A DNA stretch of 64,000 bases from NCBI RefSeq assembly GCF_024518675.1, contig NZ_JANIGL010000004.1, positions 1 through 64,000 of the forward strand. Direction: 5' to 3'. Positions 7,736-16,791 of this stretch are shown piece after piece. Source of the stretch: Pseudoalteromonas shioyasakiensis (GTDB lineage: Bacteria; Pseudomonadota; Gammaproteobacteria; Enterobacterales; Alteromonadaceae). Below the pieces are notes generated by a model. It did no database searches and was not told where the DNA came from. It saw nothing but the letters and a program-made list of their open reading frames with translations. Every line of letters begins with the position of its first letter. Position 1 is the first letter of the stretch. A program made the translations under genes and the position numbers.

Positions 7736-10402
7736 ATGTCTGAAGTCAATAAAATTGACGTAGACGCGCTAGAAACACAAGAGTGGTTACAAGCTCTTGA
7801 ATCAGTTGTGCGTGAAGAAGGTGTTGAGCGTGCTCAGTTTTTACTTGAGCAAGTATTAGAGCAAGCCCGTTTAGACGGTGTTGATATGCCTACAGGCATC
7901 AACACAAACTACGTTAATACGATTCCGGTAGATCAAGAACCTGCATACCCAGGGGATGTAAACCTTGAGCGCCGTATTCGTTCTATTATTCGTTGGAACG
8001 CAATCATGATTGTATTGCGTGCATCGAAAAAAGACCTCGACTTAGGCGGCCATATGGCGTCTTACCAGTCTTCTGCTGCATTTTATGAAGTATGTTTTAA
8101 CCACTTCTTTAAAGCACCTAACGACGTAGACGGTGGTGACTTAGTTTATTATCAAGGTCATATTTCTCCAGGTATCTATGCGCGTGCATTTGTTGAAGGT
8201 CGTTTATCTGCGGCTCAGCTAGATAACTTCCGCCAAGAAGTAGATGGTAATGGTTTACCATCATACCCACACCCTAAATTAATGCCTGAGTTTTGGCAGT
8301 TCCCTACAGTATCTATGGGTCTGGGTCCTATCGCGTCTATTTACCAAGCGCGTTTCTTAAAATACTTAGATGGCCGTGGCTTAAAAGACACTAAAAACCA
8401 GCGCGTATATGCGTTCTTAGGTGATGGTGAAATGGATGAGCCAGAATCACGTGGTGCAATCTCATTTGCGGCTCGTGAAAAGCTAGATAACCTTTGTTAC
8501 CTAATCAACTGTAACTTACAACGCCTAGATGGCCCAGTAATGGGTAACGGTAAGATCATTCAAGAGCTTGAAGGTCTATTTAAAGGTGCTGGCTGGAACG
8601 TTATCAAAGTTGTATGGGGCAGTGGTTGGGATATCTTACTTGCTAAAGATACCACAGGTAAGCTTTTACAATTGATGAACGAAACCATTGATGGTGATTA
8701 CCAAACATATAAAGCGAAAGACGGTGCTTACGTACGTGAACACTTCTTTGGTCGTTACCCTGAAACAGCAGCACTTGTTGCTGATATGACAGACGAAGAA
8801 ATCTTTGCGCTTAAGCGTGGTGGTCATGAGCCATCTAAATTATACGCTGCATTCAAAAAAGCGGAAGAAACGAAAGATCGTCCAACGGTTATCCTAGCTA
8901 AAACTGTAAAAGGTTACGGCATGGGTGAAGCGGCTGAAGGTAAAAACATCGCGCACCAAGTTAAGAAAATGGACATGACTCACGTTGAGCACTTACGTTC
9001 GCGTTTAGGTCTACAAGATCTTGTATCTGATGAAGCGATTAAAGACTTGCCTTACTTAGAGCTTGAAGAAGGTTCTGAAGAGTACAAGTACTTACACGCA
9101 CGTCGTAAAGACTTAGAAGGGTACACGCCAACACGTATTCCTAACTTCTCTGAAAAGCTACAGCTACCAGAAGTAGAAGCATTCAAGCCATTACTTGAAG
9201 AGCAAAAGCGTGATATTTCAACAACAATGGGCTTTGTGCGTGCACTTAACGTGTTACTAAAAGACAAAGGTATTGGCAAAAACATCGTACCAATCATTGC
9301 TGATGAAGCACGTACATTTGGTATGGAAGGTTTATTCCGCCAAATCGGTATTTATAACCCGCATGGCCAAAACTACACGCCACAAGACCGTGATATTGTT
9401 TCTTACTATAAAGAAGCCACTTCAGGGCAAGTATTGCAAGAAGGTATCAATGAGTTAGGTGCAATGTCATCGTGGGTTGCTGCGGCAACATCTTACAGCA
9501 CGAATGACTTACCAATGATCCCATTCTATATCTACTATTCTATGTTCGGTTTCCAACGTGTTGGCGACATGGCATGGATGGCAGGTGACCAACAAGCACG
9601 TGGTTTCTTATTAGGTGCTACAGCAGGTCGTACAACGCTTAATGGTGAAGGTCTACAGCATGAAGATGGTCACAGCCACATTCTAGCGAACACAGTTCCT
9701 AACTGTATTTCTTATGACCCAACTTATGCGTACGAAGTAGCGGTGATCATTCAAGATGGTATTCGTCGTATGTACGGTGAAGATCAAGAAAACATTTACT
9801 ACTACCTAACGCTGATGAACGAAAACTACGCGCAACCAGCAATGCCACAAGGCGCTGAAGAAGGTATTCGTAAAGGCATTTATAAGCTTGAAAGCTACGA
9901 AGGTAAAAAAGCCAACGTACAACTACTAAGCTCAGGTACTATCATGACTGAAGTGCGTAAAGCAGCAGCCATTTTAAGTGATGACTACGGTATTGCATCA
10001 GACGTTTACTCAGTAACCTCATTCAATGAGCTTACTCGTGATGGTCAAGATGTTGAGCGTTTCAATATGCTTAACCCAGAAAGCGAGCAAAAAACGCCTT
10101 ATATCACTAGCGTATTGAATGACTCTGTAACAGTTGCAGCAACGGATTACATGAAAAACTACGCTGAGCAAGCGCGTTCATTCATCCCTAGCAGCAACTA
10201 CAAAGTATTAGGTACTGACGGTTACGGTCGTTCAGACAGCCGTGAAAACTTACGTCGTCACTTTGAAGTTAACGCAGGTTATGTTGTTGTTGCTACGTTA
10301 TCTGAACTTGCTAAACGTGGTGAAGTTGAAAAGTCAGTGGTTGTTGACGCACTTAAGAAGTTCGACATCGACACTAACAAACTTAACCCACTGTACGCTT
10401 AA
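7736..10402 (+). CDS. aceE: Pyruvate dehydrogenase E1 component (homodimeric type)
   Basis: AceE is the thiamine-diphosphate-dependent E1 that decarboxylates pyruvate and acetylates the lipoyl groups of AceF. The 888-residue length matches the homodimeric gammaproteobacterial type. The ThDP motif is [12 protein letters not shown] near 231-242, continuing to the NLQRLDGPV region. The active-site histidine segment is [18 protein letters not shown], and [10 protein letters not shown] lies in the third domain. The ribosome-binding site AAGGAAA precedes ATG 7736. aceF follows after 11 bp, so the two are co-translated from the pdhR operon transcript. Confidence 0.98.
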   Translation: MSEVNKIDVDALETQEWLQALESVVREEGVERAQFLLEQVLEQARLDGVDMPTGINTNYVNTIPVDQEPAYPGDVNLERRIRSIIRWNAIMIVLRASKKDLDLGGHMASYQSSAAFYEVCFNHFFKAPNDVDGGDLVYYQGHISPGIYARAFVEGRLSAAQLDNFRQEVDGNGLPSYPHPKLMPEFWQFPTVSMGLGPIASIYQARFLKYLDGRGLKDTKNQRVYAFLGDGEMDEPESRGAISFAAREKLDNLCYLINCNLQRLDGPVMGNGKIIQELEGLFKGAGWNVIKVVWGSGWDILLAKDTTGKLLQLMNETIDGDYQTYKAKDGAYVREHFFGRYPETAALVADMTDEEIFALKRGGHEPSKLYAAFKKAEETKDRPTVILAKTVKGYGMGEAAEGKNIAHQVKKMDMTHVEHLRSRLGLQDLVSDEAIKDLPYLELEEGSEEYKYLHARRKDLEGYTPTRIPNFSEKLQLPEVEAFKPLLEEQKRDISTTMGFVRALNVLLKDKGIGKNIVPIIADEARTFGMEGLFRQIGIYNPHGQNYTPQDRDIVSYYKEATSGQVLQEGINELGAMSSWVAAATSYSTNDLPMIPFYIYYSMFGFQRVGDMAWMAGDQQARGFLLGATAGRTTLNGEGLQHEDGHSHILANTVPNCISYDPTYAYEVAVIIQDGIRRMYGEDQENIYYYLTLMNENYAQPAMPQGAEEGIRKGIYKLESYEGKKANVQLLSSGTIMTEVRKAAAILSDDYGIASDVYSVTSFNELTRDGQDVERFNMLNPESEQKTPYITSVLNDSVTVAATDYMKNYAEQARSFIPSSNYKVLGTDGYGRSDSRENLRRHFEVNAGYVVVATLSELAKRGEVEKSVVVDALKKFDIDTNKLNPLYA

Positions 10403-10413
10403 GAGGTTTTGCA

Positions 10414-12309
10414 ATGAGTATTGAAATTAATGTACCAGATATCGGTGGCGATGAAGTCGAAGTAACCGAGATCTTAGTAAGTGTTGGCGACGTTGTTGAA
10501 GTTGACCAATCACTTCTTACTGTTGAAGGCGATAAAGCATCAATGGAAGTACCAGCTGCACAAGCAGGTACTGTAAAAGAAATTAAAGTCAGCGAAGGTG
10601 ATACGGTTACCACAGGCTCTTTAATTATGATTTTTGAAGGCGAAAGTGCTGGCGAAGAAAAAGCGCCAGAAACTTCTGCTAAATCTGAAGATGCAGCACC
10701 TGCTGCCTCTTCAGGCTCAGCAACCAAAGAAGTTACCGTACCAGATATCGGTGATGATGAAGTTGAAGTTACAGAAATCATGGTGGCAGTTGGCGACAGC
10801 GTAGAAGAAGAGCAATCTATCTTAAACGTTGAAGGCGACAAAGCAGCTATGGAAGTACCAGCACCGTTCGCAGGTACCGTTAAAGAAATCAAAATTGCGA
10901 CTGGCGACAAAGTAAAAACAGGCTCTTTAGTGTTTGTTTTTGAAATCGCTGGTGGTGAGTCAGCAGCACCTGTACAAGACGAATCAGCGCAAGAATCTGC
11001 ACCAGCAGCAAGCGCCCAGTCAAGTAGCAAAGAAGTCAACGTGCCTGATATCGGCGGTGACGAAGTTGAAGTAACTGAAGTCATGGTTGCGGTCGGTGAT
11101 AAGGTTGAAGAAGATCAATCAATCTTAAACGTTGAAGGCGACAAAGCGGCAATGGAAGTGCCTGCGCCGTTTGCGGGCACAGTAAAAGAAATAAAAGTAG
11201 CAGCGGGCGATAAAGTATCGACTGGCTCACTTATTTTTGTTTTTGAAGTTGCCGGTAGCGCGCCTGCTGCAGCTGTAGAAAAATCAGCGCCAGCGCCAAA
11301 AGCAGAATCAAAACCTGCACCAGCGCAAGCAGCATCAGCAAAAGCCAGTAATGAAAGCTTTGAAAACAACAGTGCCTATGCTCATGCATCGCCAGTTGTT
11401 CGCCGTTTAGCTCGTGAGTTTGGTATTAACCTTGCGAACGTAAAAGGCTCAGGCCGTAAAAACCGTGTTGTTAAAGAAGACGTGCAAAACTATGTTAAAA
11501 ACCTAGTTAAGCAAGTTGAGTCTGGTCAGTTATCAGCGGGTAGTGGCAATGCAGGTGGCGGTGAGCTTGGTTTAATCCCATGGCCAAAAGTTGATTTCGC
11601 TAAATTTGGTGAAATCGAAGAGAAGAAACTATCTCGCATTCAAAAGCTTTCGGGTAAAAACTTACATCGTAACTGGGTGCAAATCCCTCACGTTACCCAG
11701 TTTGATGAAGCCGACATCACAAGCCTTGAAGCGTTCCGTAAAGAGCAAAATGCGCTAGCAGAGAAGAAAAAGCTGGGTGTTAAAATTACACCTTTAGTAT
11801 TTGTAATGAAAGCAGCAGCAAAAGCATTGGCTGACTTCCCTACATTTAACTCGTCTTTATCTGAAGATGGCGAAAGCTTAATCCTTAAAAAGTACATCAA
11901 TATTGGTGTTGCTGTTGATACGCCAAATGGTCTAGTTGTACCAGTATTTAAAGATGTAGATAAAAAAGGCATCATTGAGCTATCGCGTGAATTAATGGAA
12001 GTATCTGTTAAAGCGCGTGAAGGTAAGTTAACAGCATCTGATATGCAAGGCGGTTGTTTTACTATTTCAAGCCTTGGTGGTATCGGTGGTACTGCATTTA
12101 CGCCAATTGTTAATGCGCCAGAGGTTGCTATTTTAGGTGTATCTAAATCTGAAATGAAACCAAAATGGAATGGCAAAGAGTTTGAACCTAAATTAATGGT
12201 TCCACTTTCAATGTCATACGACCATAGGGTGATTGACGGTGCACTAGCGGCACGCTTTACTGTAACTCTTGCAAGTTACATGAGCGATATACGCCAGTTA
12301 GTAATGTAA
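10414..12309 (+). CDS. aceF: Pyruvate dehydrogenase E2, dihydrolipoamide acetyltransferase with three lipoyl domains
   Basis: AceF forms the core of the pyruvate dehydrogenase complex and transfers acetyl groups from lipoamide to CoA. The 631-residue protein has three N-terminal lipoyl domains with lipoylated lysines at about 41, 143 and 244 (GDKA motifs), separated by alanine- and proline-rich linkers. The peripheral subunit-binding domain is near 325-360 ([14 protein letters not shown]). The catalytic acyltransferase domain ends in SYDHRVIDG with His604 and Asp608. Lipoyl domains 2 and 3 are very similar even at the DNA level. It starts 11 bp after aceE and is followed by a terminator. Confidence 0.98.
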   Translation: MSIEINVPDIGGDEVEVTEILVSVGDVVEVDQSLLTVEGDKASMEVPAAQAGTVKEIKVSEGDTVTTGSLIMIFEGESAGEEKAPETSAKSEDAAPAASSGSATKEVTVPDIGDDEVEVTEIMVAVGDSVEEEQSILNVEGDKAAMEVPAPFAGTVKEIKIATGDKVKTGSLVFVFEIAGGESAAPVQDESAQESAPAASAQSSSKEVNVPDIGGDEVEVTEVMVAVGDKVEEDQSILNVEGDKAAMEVPAPFAGTVKEIKVAAGDKVSTGSLIFVFEVAGSAPAAAVEKSAPAPKAESKPAPAQAASAKASNESFENNSAYAHASPVVRRLAREFGINLANVKGSGRKNRVVKEDVQNYVKNLVKQVESGQLSAGSGNAGGGELGLIPWPKVDFAKFGEIEEKKLSRIQKLSGKNLHRNWVQIPHVTQFDEADITSLEAFRKEQNALAEKKKLGVKITPLVFVMKAAAKALADFPTFNSSLSEDGESLILKKYINIGVAVDTPNGLVVPVFKDVDKKGIIELSRELMEVSVKAREGKLTASDMQGGCFTISSLGGIGGTAFTPIVNAPEVAILGVSKSEMKPKWNGKEFEPKLMVPLSMSYDHRVIDGALAARFTVTLASYMSDIRQLVM

Positions 12310-12347
12310 TGCACTAATTGATGCATCTAGTTAAATAAATAGAATCA

Positions 12348-12380
12348 AATCCCAGCCAGTTGTTTTTAGCTGGGATTTTT
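12348..12380 (+). terminator. Terminator after aceF
   Basis: Inverted repeat AATCCCAGC / GCTGGGATT with a 12-nt loop followed by TTT, 39 bp after aceF. It separates the pdhR-aceEF unit from lpd, which therefore probably has its own promoter in the following 130 bp (a candidate is TTGCAA near 12387 with an AT-rich -10 region). Confidence 0.75.
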
Positions 12381-12509
12381 ACCATTTGCAATGATACACT
12401 ATTGGTATATTTTGCATAAATTTTTGATCTGCTCTGGCTTTCTGCCCATGCAGAAACATGGCAGTTAAACTTTAGGGCAGTGTCCCGTTCAAACAATTAA
12501 GGTAAAAGC

Positions 12510-13937
12510 ATGAGCAACGAATTAAAAACTCAAGTTGTTATATTAGGCGGTGGTCCTGGTGGTTATTCTGCGGCTTTCCGTGCTGCTGACTTGGGCTTAG
12601 AAGTTACATTAGTAGAATCTCGCGATACATTAGGCGGTGTATGTCTTAATGTAGGTTGTATCCCTTCAAAAGCACTATTACACGTAGCTAAAGTAATTGA
12701 TGACGCAGCTGAAATGTCATCTCATGGTGTTACTTTTGGTAAGCCTGAAATCGATTTAGACAAAATCCGCGATTGGAAAGAGTCTGTAATTGGTCAGTTA
12801 ACTGGCGGCCTAGACGGCATGGCTAAAATGCGTAAAGTTAAAGTGGTTTACGGGTACGGTAAATTCACTGGCAGCAACACTCTTGATGTTGAAGGCGCAG
12901 ACGGCAAAACAACAATTACTTTCGATAACGCTATTATTGCAGCGGGCTCACAACCAGTTAATTTACCTTTCATTCCTGAAGATGACCGTGTAATTGATTC
13001 AACTGGTGCACTAGAGCTTAAAGATGTACCAGAAAAACTACTTGTATTAGGTGGTGGTATCATCGGTCTTGAAATGGGTACTGTGTACCGTGCGCTTGGT
13101 TCTGATATTGACGTAGTAGAGTTTGCTGATCAATTAGTACCAGCAGCTGACAAAGACGTTATCAAGATTTACCAAAAATACGTGAGCAAAAAGTTCAACG
13201 TAATGCTTTCTACCAAAGTGACTGGCGTTGAAGCAAAAGACGACGGTTTATATGTAACGTTTGAAGGTAAAAATGCACCGGCAGAGCCAGTACGTTACGA
13301 CAAAGTACTTGTTGCTGTTGGCCGTACACCAAACGGTAAACTACTTGATGCTGACAAAGCGGGCGTTAACGTTGATGAGCGTGGCTTTATCAATGTTGAT
13401 AAGCAACTTAAAACAAATGTTGATCATATTTTCGCAATTGGTGACATTGTTGGTCAGCCTATGCTTGCGCATAAAGCGGTTCATGAAGCACACGTTGCTG
13501 CTGAAGTTATCTCTGGTCAAAAACACTTCTTTGACCCTAAATGCATTCCTTCAATTGCCTATACTGATCCAGAAATCGCTTGGGTTGGTGTTACTGAGAA
13601 AGAAGCAAAAGAGCAAGGCTTAAGCATCGAAACTGCGGTATTCCCGTGGGCTGCATCTGGTCGTGCAATTGCATCTGCTCGTACTGAAGGTCAAACTAAG
13701 CTTATCTTTGATAAAGACAGTGGCCGCGTAATTGGTGGTGCTATGGTTGGTATCAACGCAGGCGAAATGCTTGGCGAAATCGGCCTAGCGGTTGAAATGG
13801 GCGCAGATGGCGAAGACTTAGCACTTACTATTCACGCTCACCCAACATTGAACGAATCAATCGGCCTTGCTGCTGAAATCTTTGAAGGTTCAATCACTGA
13901 TTTACCAAACAAAAAAGCAGTTAAAAAGAAGAAGTAA
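12510..13937 (+). CDS. lpd: Dihydrolipoyl dehydrogenase (E3)
   Basis: Lpd reoxidises dihydrolipoamide in the pyruvate and 2-oxoglutarate dehydrogenase complexes, passing electrons through FAD to NAD+. The 475-residue protein has the FAD-binding GGGPGG motif at 13-18, the redox disulfide Cys45-Cys50 (GGVCLNVGCIPSK), the NAD-binding GGGIIGLEMG near 181-190, the second FAD motif IFAIGDIVG, and the C-terminal active-site HAHPTLNES. The ribosome-binding site AAGGTAAAAGC precedes ATG 12510. It is transcribed apart from aceF, as in E. coli, consistent with its use by several complexes. Confidence 0.98.
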   Translation: MSNELKTQVVILGGGPGGYSAAFRAADLGLEVTLVESRDTLGGVCLNVGCIPSKALLHVAKVIDDAAEMSSHGVTFGKPEIDLDKIRDWKESVIGQLTGGLDGMAKMRKVKVVYGYGKFTGSNTLDVEGADGKTTITFDNAIIAAGSQPVNLPFIPEDDRVIDSTGALELKDVPEKLLVLGGGIIGLEMGTVYRALGSDIDVVEFADQLVPAADKDVIKIYQKYVSKKFNVMLSTKVTGVEAKDDGLYVTFEGKNAPAEPVRYDKVLVAVGRTPNGKLLDADKAGVNVDERGFINVDKQLKTNVDHIFAIGDIVGQPMLAHKAVHEAHVAAEVISGQKHFFDPKCIPSIAYTDPEIAWVGVTEKEAKEQGLSIETAVFPWAASGRAIASARTEGQTKLIFDKDSGRVIGGAMVGINAGEMLGEIGLAVEMGADGEDLALTIHAHPTLNESIGLAAEIFEGSITDLPNKKAVKKKK

Positions 13938-13963
13938 GTTCTTCTTGTAGTTAATTGTTCAAA

Positions 13964-13991
13964 AACCCAAGCCTGTGCTTGGGTTTTTTGT
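13964..13991 (+). terminator. Rho-independent terminator after lpd
   Basis: AACCCAAGC / GCTTGGGTT stem with a CTGT loop followed by six T residues, about 28 bp past the lpd stop. A textbook hairpin plus U-run. Confidence 0.9.
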
Positions 13992-13997
13992 TAGTAA

Positions 13998-14033
13998 AAG
14001 CTGTAAAGTCTTAAGCTATAAGTTTTAAGTTGC
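13998..14033. repeat. Degenerate heptads, AAGCTGT-like
   Basis: Five near-heptameric blocks follow each other: AAGCTGT, then after one extra base AAGTCTT, AAGCTAT, AAGTTTT and AAGTTGC. The first block is the reverse complement of ACAGCTT, a rotation of the CTTACAG unit at 1-133, so this may be a decayed array in the opposite orientation. The match is short and could be chance. Confidence 0.4.
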
Positions 14034-14083
14034 CCGAGTACTTTTTAGTATTGACATAATAACTTGCTACACTCAAGCTCATT

Positions 14084-14139
<56 letters not shown>

Positions 14140-14210
14140 CGCTACATTGATATCTATTCACTATTATTTTAGCTACAATACGCGCCGATCAATTTTTAGG
14201 TAAAAAACTC

Positions 14211-14900
14211 GTGACTAACCGCTCTTCTAACTCAGTACTTGCCTTACGAGCGCAGCAAATTAGCGAATCTCGACGTGAGTTTAATGCTCGTGGTGGTAAA
14301 ATGGATCGTTGTGAGCAATGCTTAATTGCAAAACATTATTGTATTTGTGAAGGCGTTGAGCAGGCGCAGTGTAATGCAGCTGTTTGCATGCTGATGTATC
14401 ATAATGAAAGCTTTAAACCTTCTAATACGGGGCGTTTAATCGCTGAAATAGTGCCTGATAATTATGCATTTCGCTGGAACAGAACTGACCCTGAGCGTGA
14501 GCTTTTAGCCTTGTTAAACGATCCTCAATATCAGCCTATGGTGATTTTTCCTGCCACAGATGTTGAAGATGCTAGTCGAGTGATAACGGAGGTTAAACCG
14601 CAACCAAGCAAGCGCCCGTTATTTATCTTTTTGGATGGTACATGGCGTGAAGCGAAAAAAATGATCCGTAAAAGCCCATACCTAGATAATTTACCTGTTT
14701 TATCGATTACTGCAGAAAAACTGTCGGATTACCGTTTACGGGTTGCACCTCATGCACATCAGCTTGGCACCGCTGAAGTCGCAATTATGGTGTTAGCATT
14801 GGCAGGTGAACTCGATGCATCAAATAAACTAGAACAACATTTTATGAAGTTTCGTGATGCCTATTTACTGGGTAAGCGCAACAAAGGTCAGCCGCAATAA
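14211..14900 (+). CDS. tapT: DTW-domain tRNA-uridine aminocarboxypropyltransferase
   Basis: DTW-domain enzymes transfer the 3-amino-3-carboxypropyl group of S-adenosylmethionine to uridine in tRNA (acp3U47 in E. coli, YfiP/TapT). The 229-residue protein has an N-terminal cysteine cluster RCEQCLIAKHYCIC near 33-46, probably metal-binding. The DTW signature appears as LDGTWREAKKM, and a conserved APHAHQLGTAE segment follows. The start is GTG 14211, with TTAGG about 9 nt upstream and no better in-frame start before ATG at codon 31. It appears to be a single-gene unit, with a terminator at 14975. Confidence 0.88.
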   Translation: MTNRSSNSVLALRAQQISESRREFNARGGKMDRCEQCLIAKHYCICEGVEQAQCNAAVCMLMYHNESFKPSNTGRLIAEIVPDNYAFRWNRTDPERELLALLNDPQYQPMVIFPATDVEDASRVITEVKPQPSKRPLFIFLDGTWREAKKMIRKSPYLDNLPVLSITAEKLSDYRLRVAPHAHQLGTAEVAIMVLALAGELDASNKLEQHFMKFRDAYLLGKRNKGQPQ

Positions 14901-14974
14901 CCTGTGAGTTTAAACGCGGTACATTATTAGGTGTCTAGCAAACGATGGGAAGTCCACTCTTTATTAAAAATGTA

Positions 14975-15000
14975 TTAAGCACCAAATGCTTAAGTTTTTT
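14975..15000 (+). terminator. Terminator after tapT
   Basis: TTAAGCA / TGCTTAA stem with loop CCAAA followed by GTTTTTT, about 75 bp after tapT. It also separates tapT from the oppositely transcribed RNA gene whose 3' end is at about 15018. Confidence 0.75.
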
Positions 15001-15017
15001 AACACCGTATTTCAGGC

Positions 15018-15051
15018 AAAAGAAAAGCGCGAACTATCTCTAGTCGCGCTT
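15018..15051 (-). terminator. Terminator of the CsrB-like RNA
   Basis: On the minus strand the stem AAGCGCGA / TCGCGCTT, extended by CTA/TAG, is followed by TTTTCTTTT. It is a strong intrinsic terminator with no protein-coding gene immediately upstream, which is direct support for a separate minus-strand transcript. Confidence 0.9.
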
Positions 15052-15508
15052 GCGGAATCTTCTAATTTTCTGCATCCTGCAATTGAACTCAATCAACTCC
15101 TAATCTTTACTAATCCATGTGATTACGCTGTTACTTATTCGTTCTGCGTAATTTAGGCTATCCGGGCCTGTCTCCAAGTAGTATCCGTTCTTCCCTATTG
15201 GTAATGTCTATTACCTATTCCTTTACGCACCGTCCTGATGCTATCCATTTATAAAACAGTTCCATTGCGTTGCCCTTAAGGCCTGTCCATTGTTCCGCTT
15301 TTGTAACTTCCTGTCTAACAACTCTCTGTGAGCCTTGTTGTTCGTCCTTTTCGCATCATCTTGACGCTGTCCATGTGTGTACTATCCTTTGTGTTACTCA
15401 TCCTGAGCCTGTCCGTGAGTCCTTATTTTCCTAACGTAACCTAATCCGAGGTTGCTGAGTAATCATTCCTTGTCCGTTTACTCATTTAAGCCTGTTTGCT
15501 TAACCGAT
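15018..15508 (-). ncRNA. csrB: CsrB-like regulatory RNA sequestering CsrA
   Basis: The 886-bp gap between tapT and fbpA has no credible open frame. Read on the minus strand it is strikingly rich in GGA: I count 24 GGA trinucleotides between 15500 and 15061, including CAGGATG (plus-strand 15073-15079 and 15399-15405) and CAGGACG (15231-15237), the core repeat of CsrB. Several GGA motifs fall in hairpin loops, for example stem TGAGTAA/TTACTCA enclosing two GGAs at 15455-15483, and CTC-AGGAT-GAG. The RNA ends in a strong terminator and starts near a TATACT box, giving about 490 nt. CsrB-family RNAs bind many CsrA dimers and relieve CsrA repression or activation of carbon storage, motility and biofilm genes. 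The ends are predictions. Confidence 0.85.
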
Positions 15509-15514
15509 GAAGTA

Positions 15515-15520
15515 AGTATA
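15515..15520 (-). promoter_or_regulatory. Predicted -10 box of the CsrB-like RNA
   Basis: TATACT on the minus strand, one mismatch from the sigma-70 -10 consensus, about 7 nt before the predicted 5' end. No good -35 hexamer is seen at 16-18 bp, which fits an activator-dependent promoter. Confidence 0.5.
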
Positions 15521-15601
15521 GAGGGTTAAAGCAAACAAAATAGCTATAAAAAGACATACAAAATTAAAGGTGAATAGTATAAGTTATTTAAATGTGTTAA
15601 T

Positions 15602-15614
15602 AATCAAGTTTTTA
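15602..15614. promoter_or_regulatory. IHF site upstream of the CsrB-like RNA
   Basis: AATCAAGTTTTTA is a full match to the IHF consensus WATCAANNNNTTR. It lies between the predicted activator palindrome and the promoter, where IHF bending would bring the two together. IHF involvement in csrB or rsmZ control is known in enterics and Pseudomonas. Confidence 0.5.
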
Positions 15615-15667
15615 AGTTGTTTTTGTGTGTTTTCTCTTGGTTTTTTTACTCATTAACTACCAGTACC

Positions 15668-15687
15668 GTGAGAGATATCTCACACAT
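15668..15687. promoter_or_regulatory. GacA/UvrY-type upstream activating sequence
   Basis: The palindrome GTGAGAGATATCTCAC (15669-15684), extended on the minus strand to TGTGAGATATCTCTCACG, matches 15 of 18 positions of the UvrY site of E. coli csrB as I recall it (TGTGAGAGATCTCTTACA). It lies about 165 bp upstream of the predicted RNA start. Confidence 0.65.
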
Positions 15688-15754
15688 AACTTCCAGTTAT
15701 CACTTTGGCTTAGATAATGGGTGCACTTTTAATAGGGAAAAGGTATTATTTGGT

Positions 15755-15773
15755 GATAATAATTACTATTTAG
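15755..15773 (+). promoter_or_regulatory. Possible Fur box before fbpA
   Basis: GATAATAATTACTATTTAG agrees with 12 of 19 positions of the Fur box consensus and lies 13 bp before the fbpA start. The match is modest, but iron repression is expected for this transporter. Confidence 0.35.
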
Positions 15774-15786
15774 ATGAATAATACTT

Positions 15787-16791
15787 ATGAAAAAAACATT
15801 CGCGATTTTGCTTGGACTTACAGTTACAGCTCCTGCTCTAGCTGATGATGCCGTTAATATCTATTCTTTTCGTCAATCGTTTTTAATTCAACCTATTTTG
15901 GATGACTTCACTGCGCAAACGGGGATAAAAACCAATGTGGTATTCGCTAAAAAAGGGTTGATCGAGCGAGTTAAGCGTGAAGGCAAACATAGCCAAGCAG
16001 ATTTAGTACTAACATCAAATTTTAGTGATTTAGTTCAGCTTGATGAACTTGGCTTAACCCAAGCCATTAACAGTGAAACGGTTGATAGTAATGTGCCGGC
16101 TAAATTTCGCGACGAGCAAGGTCAGTGGATTGCTCTGACTAAACGGGTGCGTAATGTTTACTCATCTAAAGAGCAAATTGGCGCATTAGCGCATTTAAAC
16201 TATGAAGAATTAGCTGATCCTAAATATAAGGGGAAGCTGTGCACTCGCTCAGGTAAACATCCGTATAATTTGGGGTTGGTGGCTTCAATGATAGCGCATC
16301 ATGGTGAAGTTAAAACTAAGCAATGGCTTGAGGGAGTAAAGGCTAATCTTGCACGTAAACCACAAGGCAATGATCGTGCTCAAGTAAAAGCAGTTAAAGA
16401 AGGATTATGCGATTTAGCGTTAGGCAATAGTTATTACTTTGGTAAAATGATCCAAGATCCAGCACAAAAACCATGGGCAGATGCGGTAAATATTAACTTT
16501 CCAAACCAAGATAATAGAGGGTCTCATATAAATGTTTCGGGTGTCGTTATTACCAAATACGCTAAAAACCCTGAAAATGCCTTGAAACTGATTGAGTATA
16601 TGACCGACAATAAGGCACAAAACATGTATGCCTCGGTTAATATGGAATACCCGGTTAAACCAGGTGTGGAATTATCAAGCTTAGTCGCATCTTGGGGTAA
16701 CTTTAAGGAAGATAGCTTACCACTTGATGAGATCAGCAAATATCGTCCATTAGCGCTTAAGTTGATTGATGAGGTGAAGTTCGACCTTTAA
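15787..16791 (+). CDS. fbpA: Iron(III) ABC transporter, periplasmic binding protein
   Basis: A 334-residue periplasmic ferric-iron binding protein of the FbpA/FutA family. Residues 1-19 form a signal peptide (MKKTFAILLGLTVTAPALA, cleaved before DD). The mature protein begins with the family strand VNIYSFRQ and has the paired iron-binding tyrosines in GNSYYFGKM near 218-219. YPVKPGVE and the C-terminal helices follow. It delivers Fe3+ to the permease and ATPase encoded by the next two genes; its stop overlaps the permease start (TAATG). It shares its upstream region with the divergent CsrB-like RNA. Confidence 0.92.
   Translation: MKKTFAILLGLTVTAPALADDAVNIYSFRQSFLIQPILDDFTAQTGIKTNVVFAKKGLIERVKREGKHSQADLVLTSNFSDLVQLDELGLTQAINSETVDSNVPAKFRDEQGQWIALTKRVRNVYSSKEQIGALAHLNYEELADPKYKGKLCTRSGKHPYNLGLVASMIAHHGEVKTKQWLEGVKANLARKPQGNDRAQVKAVKEGLCDLALGNSYYFGKMIQDPAQKPWADAVNINFPNQDNRGSHINVSGVVITKYAKNPENALKLIEYMTDNKAQNMYASVNMEYPVKPGVELSSLVASWGNFKEDSLPLDEISKYRPLALKLIDEVKFDL

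Noticed and set aside
10383-12176. Long antisense open frames across aceF (233, 84 and 162 codons)
   Set aside because: They mirror the repeated, GC-biased lipoyl and linker codons of aceF, have low-complexity Ser/Thr/Ala products and no ribosome-binding site. They are shadows.
12314-12496. A 60-codon minus-strand frame in the aceF-lpd gap
   Set aside because: It runs through the aceF terminator and the likely lpd promoter, and its product resembles nothing.
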